This document shows, piece by piece, positions 23,934 to 31,837 of a stretch of DNA of 45,025 bases. The stretch is from JAFDWI01 sp964544305 (lineage in GTDB: Bacteria; Actinomycetota; Acidimicrobiia; Acidimicrobiales; Iamiaceae), in NCBI GenBank assembly GCA_964544305.1, contig CAZJAZ010000020.1, positions 1 to 45,025 on the forward strand. Reading direction: 5' to 3'. Below the pieces are notes generated by a model. It saw nothing but the letters and a program-made list of their open reading frames with translations. It searched no databases and was not told where the DNA came from. Both the position numbers and the translations under genes were made by a program. Each line of letters opens with the position of its first letter. Position 1 is the stretch's first letter.

Positions 23934-24674
23934 GTGCGCCGGGCGTACGCCCCGATTTACGACAACTGGTTTCGAGTCGAATGGGAACATTTCGACCGAA
24001 TCCCAACAAGCGGTGGTGCGCTCCTCGTCGCAAACCATGCGGGCGCGATCCCTTCTGACGCACCCGCCATCATGCATGGCATCGAGAAAGAACTGGAACG
24101 ACCGGTGTACGGTCTAGCCGATCACGTGTTTCGCACGCTTCCGGTGGTGGGCACGTTGTGGGCCCGAAGCGGCGGGGTGGTTGCCCATCCAGATAACGCA
24201 TACCGGCTGCTGCGCACGCAACAACAACTCGCATTGGTATTTCCTGAAGGCACCAAAGGCCCCTCCAAGCATTACTCGCAGCGATACCAACTTCGGCGTT
24301 TCGGCCGCGGCGGATTCGTGCAGATCGCGATGCGAGCGGGCGTTCCGATTATCCCCATTGCCGTTGTTGGGGCCGAAGAATCCATGCCCGTTATTGCTCG
24401 TGTTCCAACATTGTCAAAAGCGCTTGGCATTCCGTACTTTCCGATTACCGCGAACATGGCGCTTTCACCGGTGCTCGGTCCACTCGCGGCGCTTGCATAT
24501 TTTCCTGCCAAGTTCACCATTCGGGTACTTGAGCCGGTCACATTTGATGTCGAACCCGATCAGCCTCGGTATTCACGCAACCGCATCATGGATGCATCCG
24601 AAGCTATTCGAGGCACGATTCAAACTGCCCTCTATGACATGCTCGCGCAACGCCGATCGGTTTGGTTCGGCTAA
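23934..24674 (+). CDS. PlsC-like lysophospholipid acyltransferase, 5' end lost in gap
   Basis: The last 246 residues of a membrane-associated glycerolipid acyltransferase that transfers an acyl group to a lysophospholipid or related acceptor. The catalytic motif is NHAGAIPSDAP, with His and Asp spaced as in the actinobacterial branch of the family (H-x6-D). FPEGTKGPSKHY is the substrate-binding motif, and VPIIPIAVVGAEE is the conserved strand. Homologues usually have about 40-60 more N-terminal residues, which the gap has removed. The stop and the next start overlap as TAATG. The order acyltransferase-epimerase is also found as Rv0502/Rv0501 of Mycobacterium tuberculosis, so the pair is an old actinobacterial unit. 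Confidence 0.87.
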   Translation: MRRAYAPIYDNWFRVEWEHFDRIPTSGGALLVANHAGAIPSDAPAIMHGIEKELERPVYGLADHVFRTLPVVGTLWARSGGVVAHPDNAYRLLRTQQQLALVFPEGTKGPSKHYSQRYQLRRFGRGGFVQIAMRAGVPIIPIAVVGAEESMPVIARVPTLSKALGIPYFPITANMALSPVLGPLAALAYFPAKFTIRVLEPVTFDVEPDQPRYSRNRIMDASEAIRGTIQTALYDMLAQRRSVWFG

Positions 24675-25720
24675 TGGGTCGACGCATACTCGTCACCGGG
24701 CTTGGTACGTTTTGGGGGGCGCGCGTCGCCCAGCAACTCGAAGCCCAATCCGACGTTGACGTCATTGTCGGACTCGACCGCACACCGCCAAGCTTGCCGC
24801 TCGAACGAACCGAATATGTGCGCTGCGACGAGGATTACTCGATTCTTTCGCGCATTGTGGCCGCCGCACAGATCGACACAATCGTGCACACGTTTCTCGT
24901 CGTGGATTCGACGCAGATGCCGTCTCGTCGCATGCACGAGATCAACGTGATCGGCACGATGAACTTGTTTGCGGCTGCGGCTGCTTCCGCATCGACGGTA
25001 CGCAACATTGTCGTAAAATCTTCGGCGCTCGTGTACGGATCGGCCCCGAAAGATCCGGTTTGGTTCACAGAAACCACGAAGCGAGCATCGTCTCCTCGCA
25101 CGCGTGTCGAACGCAACCTCATGGAGGTTGAGTCGTACGTCCGAGATTTCGCGATTGACAACCCACATGTCACGGTGTCGGCTTTGCGTTTCTCGAACGT
25201 GATCGGCCCCACCATCGAAACACCGCTCACCAAGGCGCTCCAGCTCCCCATTGTGCCATCTGTTTTCGGGTTTGACCCGCGTTTTCAAATGGTGCACGAA
25301 GACGATGTGATCCGAGCGATTATTCATGTGCTTGAGAACGAGCTCGCAGGCATTTACAACGTGACCGGCGATGGCTTGTTGCCCTGGAGTGAGATTGCGC
25401 GCATCTGTGGCAAACGAACCGTGCCTATGCCTCCATTTGGCACCGAAATTGCGGCCGGCCCGCTACGGCGCATTGGGGTGGATCTACCTGACGAACTTTT
25501 GAACCTATTGCGTTATGGTCGAGGTGTCGACAACGCGAAACTCAAGGCCACCGGCTTCGCATACGATTACACCTCAGCGGGCGCGGTCAAGGCGTTCACC
25601 GAAGCGATGCGCCTTCGTTCAACAGTCGGGAACACTCGTGGCGTCTACCGCTACGAACGGGACGTCGAACAATTCTTTCGCCATTCACCCGCCGTCGTGC
25701 GCGATAGCGGTTCGGCCTAG
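24674..25720 (+). CDS. NAD-dependent epimerase/dehydratase family protein (extended SDR)
   Basis: A 348-residue extended short-chain dehydrogenase. The N-terminal NAD loop is RILVTGLGTFWGARVA, a variant of GxxGxxG. The catalytic Ser/Tyr region reads VVKSSALVYGS. The usual YxxxK is not clear: RTRVERNLMEVESYV stands near its place, so a standard epimerase mechanism is doubtful. The protein resembles the GalE-like partner that accompanies the PlsC-like acyltransferase in actinobacteria. Overlap with the acyltransferase stop (TAATG) and only 2 nt before the next gene indicate an operon of at least three genes. The substrate is unknown; a sugar nucleotide or lipid-linked compound is possible. Confidence 0.84.
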   Translation: MGRRILVTGLGTFWGARVAQQLEAQSDVDVIVGLDRTPPSLPLERTEYVRCDEDYSILSRIVAAAQIDTIVHTFLVVDSTQMPSRRMHEINVIGTMNLFAAAAASASTVRNIVVKSSALVYGSAPKDPVWFTETTKRASSPRTRVERNLMEVESYVRDFAIDNPHVTVSALRFSNVIGPTIETPLTKALQLPIVPSVFGFDPRFQMVHEDDVIRAIIHVLENELAGIYNVTGDGLLPWSEIARICGKRTVPMPPFGTEIAAGPLRRIGVDLPDELLNLLRYGRGVDNAKLKATGFAYDYTSAGAVKAFTEAMRLRSTVGNTRGVYRYERDVEQFFRHSPAVVRDSGSA

Positions 25721-25722
25721 CG

Positions 25723-26517
25723 ATGTCGCTCGTTGAGCTCGAAGTATCTGATCATCTTGCGGTCGTCTGTCTCAATGACCCAGACCGGCGAAACGCACTG
25801 ACGTCCGACATGGTCGCAGAATTGTGCGCGACCTTCGATGCGATTGAGCACGCAGCCGGTGTGCGATCGGTCGTTGTCACCGCAAACGGACCGGCTTTTT
25901 GTTCAGGAGCAGACCGGTCCCTTCTCGTCGATGCCACCGAGTCTCCAGCGAAGGCCGAATCGGCGTTGCGAGCCATCTACGAAGGCTTCCTTCGGGTCGC
26001 GCAGTGCCCCCTGCCAACGGTTGCCGCGGTGAAGGGTCCGGCGGTTGGGGCCGGCATGAACTTGGCGCTTGCGTGTGACGTGCGGTTGTGTTCGCCCGAG
26101 GCCGTGTTCGATCCACGTTTTATCCAGATTGGGCTTCACCCTGGCGGTGGGCACACCTGGATGTTGCAACGCATTGTTTCCCAACAGGCTGCCGCGCTAT
26201 TGGTCTTGTTTGGTGAAGCTTTTGATGCGCAACAGGCACACGAACATGGCTTGGTCGTCGAAGTCGTCGACAACGAAGTAGACCTCGTTGGCCGGGCGCG
26301 TGAACTCGCGGCACGTGTGGCCACAGCCGATCGTGAGTTAGCAATACGAATCAAAGCGACACTCAATGACGTTCGTTCGCTACCCACTGTTGAGGCTGCC
26401 CTTGAACGTGAGCTGGTTGATCAGATCTGGTCAATTACACAATCGGGCGCCCAAAACAAGATCACAGCCAGTCGGCCTCAAGTTCCTCGCGACGCTCGTC
26501 CCACTCTTCGGACGTGA
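25723..26517 (+). CDS. Crotonase-family protein lacking both hydratase glutamates
   Basis: A 264-residue enoyl-CoA hydratase/isomerase-superfamily protein. The oxyanion-hole segments FCSGADRSLLVD (about 59-70) and GPAVGAGMNLALACD (about 105-119) are present. The two glutamates that activate water in classical hydratases are absent: the first position (in GMNLA) is Asn113 and the second (in FDPRFIQIG) is Phe133. It is therefore unlikely to hydrate enoyl-CoA; isomerase, hydrolase or a non-standard reaction is possible. It begins 2 nt after the epimerase stop and is probably cotranscribed. The last 18 residues are encoded in a 56-nt overlap with the convergent GNAT gene and look unlike a normal crotonase tail. 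Confidence 0.85.
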   Translation: MSLVELEVSDHLAVVCLNDPDRRNALTSDMVAELCATFDAIEHAAGVRSVVVTANGPAFCSGADRSLLVDATESPAKAESALRAIYEGFLRVAQCPLPTVAAVKGPAVGAGMNLALACDVRLCSPEAVFDPRFIQIGLHPGGGHTWMLQRIVSQQAAALLVLFGEAFDAQQAHEHGLVVEVVDNEVDLVGRARELAARVATADRELAIRIKATLNDVRSLPTVEAALERELVDQIWSITQSGAQNKITASRPQVPRDARPTLRT

Positions 26518-27088
26518 TCGCATAACGAACGTGGTCTTCCCACACCCCGTTGATTTCTAAATAGCGTTCTGCGGTTCCTTCTTCGCGCAGACCGAGTTTG
26601 TCCATAACCCGACGCGACCGGGCGTTGCGTGGAATGATCGAAATCTGAAGTCGGTGTAAATACAAGTCTTCGAATGCAAATCGGGCGAGCACGACAACAG
26701 CTTCGGGCATGTAGCCGTTTCCCGCGACGCTTTGAGCAATCCAGTAGCCCACATAACCACTTTGGAACGCACCGCGTTGCACCGCGGACAGGTTGATCTC
26801 ACCCACGAAGTCACCCTCGACGAAAATGCCGAAGCTATAACCGTTGCCAAGTTGGCGTTCCCGATGACGAGCACTACATCGCATCGCAAACGCATCACGA
26901 TCCACGACCGGATCGGGCATGTGTTTGATCCGCATCGGCTCCCACTTCTCAAGCCACTCCGCGTTCGTCTGGCGAATACCTCGCCACGCGACAAAGTCGT
27001 CAACCGTCAACTCACGGAGCATGACGCGCCGTCCAAAAATCGGTGGGTCAAGCGCGTGAGATGCGGTTCTGGCACTCCGTCGGATCAC
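26462..27088 (-). CDS. GNAT-family N-acetyltransferase, RimJ/RimL type
   Basis: A 208-residue acetyl-CoA-dependent transferase. VMLRELTVDDFVAWRGIR is the typical RimJ start. The acetyl-CoA-binding region is GYWIAQSVAGNGYMPEAV, with the Q/RxxGxG/A-like pattern, and the conserved IIPRNARSRRVMDKLGLREEG follows. The target may be the N-terminus of a ribosomal protein, another protein or a small molecule. The start (GTG 27088) overlaps the Ppx stop by 4 nt, making this the last gene of the eno operon. Its end overlaps the convergent crotonase gene by 56 nt. Confidence 0.86.
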   Translation of the reverse strand: MIRRSARTASHALDPPIFGRRVMLRELTVDDFVAWRGIRQTNAEWLEKWEPMRIKHMPDPVVDRDAFAMRCSARHRERQLGNGYSFGIFVEGDFVGEINLSAVQRGAFQSGYVGYWIAQSVAGNGYMPEAVVVLARFAFEDLYLHRLQISIIPRNARSRRVMDKLGLREEGTAERYLEINGVWEDHVRYAITSEEWDERREELEADWL

Positions 27089-28494
27089 GTTGGCATGATA
27101 GATGCCGCGAGGCCATCAAGGATGTCTGCTTCGGATACGACGAGGCTTGTCGCACCGGTTTGTTCCATGACGGCACGAAGAACAATGAGGCCCCCCGCAA
27201 TGACTTCTGCCCGACCGGCTTCCATGCCGGGCACCTCCAACCTGTCTGTTGACGACAGCGAAAGCAGCTTCCGTGTCAATTCATCAATGCGCACTGTGGT
27301 GAGGATGTGGTGATGAATGAGCGATCGGTCGTAGTGAATGAGGCCCTGATCAATGGAAGCGAGTGCGGACACCGTTCCTGCGAGCCCAACCAACGTTGCA
27401 CCCGACAGCGCATGTCCAAGTGACCCAAGTGCACCGGCCACAATCGTCTCGCAGAAATGACGTGCTTCATCAATCTCGTCTTGTTGCGGCGGATCATGGT
27501 GGAAAAAGCGCTCGGTAATGCGGACACAACCAATGTTGGTTGACACCCCACCGTCAAAATGCACCTGACCGGATTGTGTGGAACCGAGCGCAAACTCGGT
27601 GGAACCGCCGCCGATGTCCACCACCAGATAGTTGCCATCGTGTGCTCGGAGTTCGGCGGTTGCCCCTGCGAATGACAATGCCGCTTCTTCTTCGCCCGAT
27701 AACAACTCTGGGGTGACCCCGAATAGCGCCGTGACGGGCCGAAAAAAATCGTCACGGTTTACGGCATCACGGGCAGCGGAGGTTGCGGTAATCCGGCATG
27801 CAACGACTTGGGTGTTGACCATGAGGTCGTGAAACTCGTTGAGTACATCCATTGTGCGTTGCACAGCTTGGGGATCAAGCGCACCGGTTGAATCCACCCC
27901 GCGACCGAGTCGGGTGATTCGCATGAGCCGCTCGACGGTTTGGATGGAGCCGTGTTCATTGGTACGGGCCAAGAGCAGTCTCGTTGAGTTCGTCCCGCAG
28001 TCAATGGCGGCGACGACCGGAGCACGCGGGCCGTCCACATCAGCGAACAGTCCCTCCGCGCGAAATTGCGCTGCGATCCACGCCCCAACGGGATCCTCCC
28101 CCCCAGCAAGCCACCATGCGAAATGCGCGTGGAGACATTTGACGCCTGTTCGTGTCCCACCGACGCCACCAGTTGGCCGTGGACCGGTGTGAAGCGGGTC
28201 AATGCGGGCGTTGCGTTCGAACGCGTAACTCTCGTGCGCACGGGCCAATGTCTCAGCATCAACCGCTGCCTCGGCTCGATCAACGCCGCCGGATGATTCG
28301 AGTCGGCCGATCCAAGTGCGTTCGGGTTCGCCCACCAGCCAGTACCGGGTCGGCATCGGCGTCCCATCATCGAAAAGCGGGGCGTTCTCAATGACGGCCG
28401 GAGATCCATCGCGGTGGCGCACCACGACGGCAAACTCACCTTGCGGTGGTCTGCCGAGCAGGGCTGCCACGGCTTCTCGGTCAGTGGCACTCAT
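27085..28494 (-). CDS. DUF501 domain fused to Ppx/GppA exopolyphosphatase
   Basis: A 469-residue two-domain protein. Residues 1 to about 146 are DUF501 (GEFAVVVRHRDGSP, TRYWLVGE and GGVGGTRTGVKCLHAH). After a short linker, residues about 156-469 are a Ppx/GppA phosphatase of the actin-like ATPase fold: AAIDCGTNSTRLLLA, TATSAARDAVN, SGEEEAALSFAG and VVDIGGGSTEFALG. These enzymes degrade polyphosphate or pppGpp. In mycobacteria the two parts are neighbouring genes (Rv1025 and Rv1026); here one frame joins them with no stop. ATG 28494 overlaps the mannosyltransferase stop by 4 nt; the open frame upstream of it is read inside that gene and is rejected. Confidence 0.9.
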   Translation of the reverse strand: MSATDREAVAALLGRPPQGEFAVVVRHRDGSPAVIENAPLFDDGTPMPTRYWLVGEPERTWIGRLESSGGVDRAEAAVDAETLARAHESYAFERNARIDPLHTGPRPTGGVGGTRTGVKCLHAHFAWWLAGGEDPVGAWIAAQFRAEGLFADVDGPRAPVVAAIDCGTNSTRLLLARTNEHGSIQTVERLMRITRLGRGVDSTGALDPQAVQRTMDVLNEFHDLMVNTQVVACRITATSAARDAVNRDDFFRPVTALFGVTPELLSGEEEAALSFAGATAELRAHDGNYLVVDIGGGSTEFALGSTQSGQVHFDGGVSTNIGCVRITERFFHHDPPQQDEIDEARHFCETIVAGALGSLGHALSGATLVGLAGTVSALASIDQGLIHYDRSLIHHHILTTVRIDELTRKLLSLSSTDRLEVPGMEAGRAEVIAGGLIVLRAVMEQTGATSLVVSEADILDGLAASIMPT

Positions 28495-29780
28495 GAAATC
28501 CCCCACCACCACATGCGAGCACCAATTTGTTGATTCGACATGGTTTGCCCAATCCACACCGGTCGAAAGAATACCCACGCCAACACCGCCAGGCCGAGTG
28601 TGATGAAAATGGGCACGCGCCGATGCAACGCCTGTTTCGGACCGATCAGCCACGCTGCACCGACGACGAGCGTGGGAATGACAGTCGTCAAATAGAAGGT
28701 GTACGCGGCTCGACCACTGACAAGCCACGGCAGCCATTGCAAGAAAGGAACCCCAAAGAGCACCGCGGCCATCACACTTTTTCCGCGTACCGCCCGCAGC
28801 ACCAATCCGACGAGAGCGCCAAGACAAATCAGCCACACGATTGGATTCGCAAAAACCATCAACACCGCACCCGAATCCGGAGGCTGGCCGTAACACGGCC
28901 CATCACTCGCTCGTGCCGCCTTATTGGCACAGTCGATGCCGTAAAAGATGGTGGGATGGCTCATGGTGAACCAGGTCCATGCGGAAGCTGCGCTCGTATT
29001 GTCAGGACGAAGTTCAGCATGAAAACGGACAACCTCCGCGTGGGTTGACACAAAGGTGCCGGGCCGCCACGCATCAGGCCCCGCTTGTTGGGGTGCCCAT
29101 GCGAGCAGATAGACGCCGAGAGGAAGCAGCACACTCAGTGCAACGCTCACGGCGATGTTTCGCCATTTCAATTGTGGCGCGACCAACCGAAGATCCGCGC
29201 TGATCATCAACGCCAGGACAATGGGGATACTGCCGAATCCGTACCACTTCACGCTGCCTGCCAGCCCGCACACAACGAGCACGAGGCATTCAATGCGACG
29301 AAGTCGACTCCGGTCTTGCGACGCGCTTTGCACAAGAATCACAAGCAAAAAGGTCGTCAAGCTCACAAAGAAACCGGCGGATGCATCAAGCATGCCCACT
29401 CGAGAGGTGGTGAAGAGCACCCCGTCAACCACACACAACATGCCCGCGACGAACGCGAGAAACTGGTTCTTGCAGAGCCGTTGCACGGTGAGCACGACGA
29501 GCGCCACGGTTGCAACACCCATCACAAGCGAACCAATACGCCAGCCAAACGGGGTCAGCCCAAAGATTGCGATCCCAGATGCGATGACCCATTGTCCAAG
29601 AGGCGGGTGCCGAAATTGTCCGTGGGTACTCCCCCACTGAATGAGATCGGTTGCATTGGGAACCCAATACAACTCGTCAAAAACCAGCACCGGCAGCCTG
29701 GTGAGGTCGCTGAGTCGGGTTACGAGCGCGACGGCGGTGACAACCGGTAGCGCCCAATGGCGGCGAAGGTACGACGTCAC
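28491..29780 (-). CDS. Protein O-mannosyltransferase family (PMT) membrane glycosyltransferase
   Basis: A 429-residue GT-C glycosyltransferase with about ten hydrophobic segments. Hallmarks are the first-loop FDELYW, containing the acidic pair of PMT enzymes, and HPPLGQWVIASG. TSRVGMLDASAGFF is a second conserved loop. Actinobacterial PMTs transfer mannose from polyprenyl-phosphate-mannose to Ser/Thr of exported proteins. The preferred start is GTG 29780, which gives a 4-nt GTGA overlap with the preceding small lipoprotein gene; GTG 29801 is also open. The gene is inserted between ftsB and DUF501 compared with the mycobacterial order. Possible targets are the Thr/Pro-rich tails of exported proteins in this window; that is speculation. 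Confidence 0.88.
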   Translation of the reverse strand: MTSYLRRHWALPVVTAVALVTRLSDLTRLPVLVFDELYWVPNATDLIQWGSTHGQFRHPPLGQWVIASGIAIFGLTPFGWRIGSLVMGVATVALVVLTVQRLCKNQFLAFVAGMLCVVDGVLFTTSRVGMLDASAGFFVSLTTFLLVILVQSASQDRSRLRRIECLVLVVCGLAGSVKWYGFGSIPIVLALMISADLRLVAPQLKWRNIAVSVALSVLLPLGVYLLAWAPQQAGPDAWRPGTFVSTHAEVVRFHAELRPDNTSAASAWTWFTMSHPTIFYGIDCANKAARASDGPCYGQPPDSGAVLMVFANPIVWLICLGALVGLVLRAVRGKSVMAAVLFGVPFLQWLPWLVSGRAAYTFYLTTVIPTLVVGAAWLIGPKQALHRRVPIFITLGLAVLAWVFFRPVWIGQTMSNQQIGARMWWWGIS

Positions 29781-30046
29781 TTGTGTTTGGTCAATCCGCA
29801 CTTGCGTTCAAGGACATCTTTGGCCATTGGACCGTGGTCGTCATGGGGAATCTGACGTATGAAGTCCCGCATGAAACCAACCGATGGCGTCGGGGCGATA
29901 CGATGCCCGGCCCGGACACGCAAGCTCGCACAGGTCTGGGCGAGAACCGTCGATTCTCGCATCTGCAAGCGTGGCTGCGCACCACAACTGACACACCCAA
30001 CACAAAGGATCGCGGTGGCGACAACTCGCCAGCCAGATTTGGTCAT
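29777..30046 (-). CDS. Small putative lipoprotein
   Basis: An 89-residue protein with a basic start and a hydrophobic stretch ending in Cys-rich VGCVSCG. This is a plausible lipoprotein signal with the lipidated Cys at residue 18 or 21, although Cys at the -3 position is not the usual residue. The mature part is short and polar with one or two more cysteines and no recognised domain. It sits in the eno operon between ftsB and the PMT gene, with 4-nt overlaps on both sides (start with ftsB stop; stop with the PMT GTG). The tight coupling argues that it is a real gene despite its size. Confidence 0.68.
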   Translation of the reverse strand: MTKSGWRVVATAILCVGCVSCGAQPRLQMRESTVLAQTCASLRVRAGHRIAPTPSVGFMRDFIRQIPHDDHGPMAKDVLERKCGLTKHK

Positions 30047-30405
30047 TGACCGCTGCGAGACGGCGACGTTGATTCAAGGCTCAGAAACGGCCAGGTTCCT
30101 TGCGGACGAGCGTCGGGAGTGGGAGCGGGAAGGATCGCATAGGCTCTTGCACCCTTGGGAACCATGCCGTATTCGCTGCGTGCAATTTCTTTGATCGCAC
30201 CAGGTTTCTGGAGTCGTTTCACCTGTGCGGCCATCTCATCGTTGGCGGTGTTGAGCGCGGCGATCTTTGCGTTCAGTTCCGTTGTCTGTTTGCGTTGTTC
30301 AGACCACACCGAAAATGATCCCGGCCCTAAGAAAACGACAAGCAACGCCAAACACGCGAACACACCACTCAGGATGGTCGCACGGCGTCGGCCAAGACGT
30401 TTCAC
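30043..30405 (-). CDS. ftsB: FtsB/DivIC-like septum formation initiator
   Basis: A 120-residue single-pass division protein. A basic N-terminus (KRLGRRRAT) precedes one membrane helix (about residues 10-30). A coiled coil follows (about 35-68, with heptads in QRKQTTELNAKIAALN and MAAQVKRLQ), then the conserved AIKEIARSEYGMVPKGARAY that closes the FtsB/DivIC domain. The tail is Pro/Ser-rich. FtsB binds FtsL and FtsQ in the divisome and helps activate septal wall synthesis. Its GTG start overlaps the eno stop by 4 nt (GTGA). The eno-ftsB pairing is conserved in actinobacteria (Rv1023-Rv1024) and supports the call. Confidence 0.92.
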   Translation of the reverse strand: MKRLGRRRATILSGVFACLALLVVFLGPGSFSVWSEQRKQTTELNAKIAALNTANDEMAAQVKRLQKPGAIKEIARSEYGMVPKGARAYAILPAPTPDARPQGTWPFLSLESTSPSRSGQ

Positions 30406-31688
30406 GATGGTTGCCCACCTCGCAACGCCGATGCGCCCCGATAGATCGCGGTGTCACCAAGAAGTTCTTCAATACGAAGGAGCTGGTTGTACTTCGCGAC
30501 ACGATCGCTGCGTGCTGGAGCGCCAGTTTTGATCTGCCCACAGTTCGTAGCCACCGCGAGGTCGGCAATGGTGACGTCTTCAGATTCGCCCGAACGATGT
30601 GACATCACCGCGGTGTAGCCATTTCGTTGCGCAAGTTCGACCGCATCAAGCGCCTCGGTGAGCGTCCCGATTTGGTTGACTTTGACGAGGATTGAGTTGG
30701 CAACGTGCACGTCAATACCACGCGCAAGGCGTTGTGTATTGGTCACAAAGAGGTCATCGCCGACAAGTTGAACGGTGTCACCAATTTGTTTGGTTAACGC
30801 ATCCCAACCTTCCCAGTCTTCTTCGGCCATGCCATCTTCAATCGACACGATCGGATAACGCTTTGAAAGATCGGCGTAATAGTTCGCCATTTCAGCCGGT
30901 GTCAGCGTTCGACCTTCGCCAGAAAGTACGTACGCGCCTTCTGAGTAAAACTCGCTGCTCGCAGGATCAAGAGCGATGGCGAGATCCTTACCCGGCGTGT
31001 AGCCAGCAGCCTCAATCGCTTCAACAAGCACCTGAACGGCTTCTTCGTTTGATCCGAGATCTGGGGCAAAACCGCCCTCATCGCCCACCGCAGTTGATAA
31101 GCCTTTGTCTTTGAGGACCGCTTTGAGCGCATGGTAGGTCTCGACGCCCCAGCGCAAACCTTCTGAAAAAGAAGCGGCACCAACCGGCATGATCATGAAC
31201 TCTTGCAAGTCGACGTTGTTGTCGGCGTGGGCGCCACCGTTGAGCACGTTCATCATCGGGACGGGCAGCACGCATGCATTTGCTCCCCCCACGTAACGAA
31301 ACAGCGGCAAGCTCACTTCTTCGGCTGCCGCTTTCGCTACCGCGAGTGAAACGCCGAGTAAGGCGTTGGCACCGAGTCGTTCTTTGTTGGGGGTGCCATC
31401 AAGTTCGCACAGCATGCGATCGAGGCCTCGTTGATCGAGTGCCTCGAACATTTCGACGTTGTCGGCAATTTCGCCGTTGACATTGTCGACCGCTTGCACC
31501 ACGCCTTTCCCACCAAAGCGGGCATCGCCGTCTCGGAGTTCACGAGCCTCAAACTGCCCGGTCGAGGCACCCGAAGGAACGATTGCGCGCCCATGGGCGC
31601 CCGATGCCAAGTAGACCTCAACCTCAACGGTTGGATTCCCTCGCGAGTCCAAAACCTCGCGGGCGATCACAGTTTCAATACCACTCAT
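30402..31688 (-). CDS. eno: Enolase
   Basis: The glycolytic enzyme converting 2-phosphoglycerate to phosphoenolpyruvate with Mg2+, 428 residues as usual. Conserved elements are AREVLDSRGNPTVEVEV at the N-terminus, the SGASTGQFEARELRDGD loop that closes over the substrate, MMNVLNGGAHADNNVD, the metal ligands in SIEDGMAEEDWEGW and LVGDDLFVTN, and the catalytic Lys in ILVKVNQIGTLTE. SHRSGESEDVTIADLAV is also intact. It heads a six-gene minus-strand operon with 4-nt overlaps. The 149 nt before ATG 31688 hold an AAGGAG at unusually long spacing (13 nt) and no obvious leaderless -10. Confidence 0.98.
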   Translation of the reverse strand: MSGIETVIAREVLDSRGNPTVEVEVYLASGAHGRAIVPSGASTGQFEARELRDGDARFGGKGVVQAVDNVNGEIADNVEMFEALDQRGLDRMLCELDGTPNKERLGANALLGVSLAVAKAAAEEVSLPLFRYVGGANACVLPVPMMNVLNGGAHADNNVDLQEFMIMPVGAASFSEGLRWGVETYHALKAVLKDKGLSTAVGDEGGFAPDLGSNEEAVQVLVEAIEAAGYTPGKDLAIALDPASSEFYSEGAYVLSGEGRTLTPAEMANYYADLSKRYPIVSIEDGMAEEDWEGWDALTKQIGDTVQLVGDDLFVTNTQRLARGIDVHVANSILVKVNQIGTLTEALDAVELAQRNGYTAVMSHRSGESEDVTIADLAVATNCGQIKTGAPARSDRVAKYNQLLRIEELLGDTAIYRGASALRGGQPS

Positions 31689-31837
31689 GAGGGAACGTCA
31701 ACTCCTTGCATTCTTGCGCTGTACCGGGACTCTGCCGAGGCTACACGCACCGGTTCAAATCACCATGGATTTTCGCGGGCACGCATGGGTCAAAAGAACT
31801 ATTATGGTCCGCAGTTGTACTTGAGAGGAGGCCGTCC

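Noticed and set aside
22989..24674. A 561-residue nuclease-acyltransferase fusion
   Set aside because: The frame only stays open because of the 100 N; the two halves are unrelated families and are annotated as two partial genes.
28495..28896. Extra 134 N-terminal residues on the DUF501-Ppx protein
   Set aside because: They are read inside the PMT gene; ATG 28494 gives a 4-nt overlap and begins the DUF501 domain.
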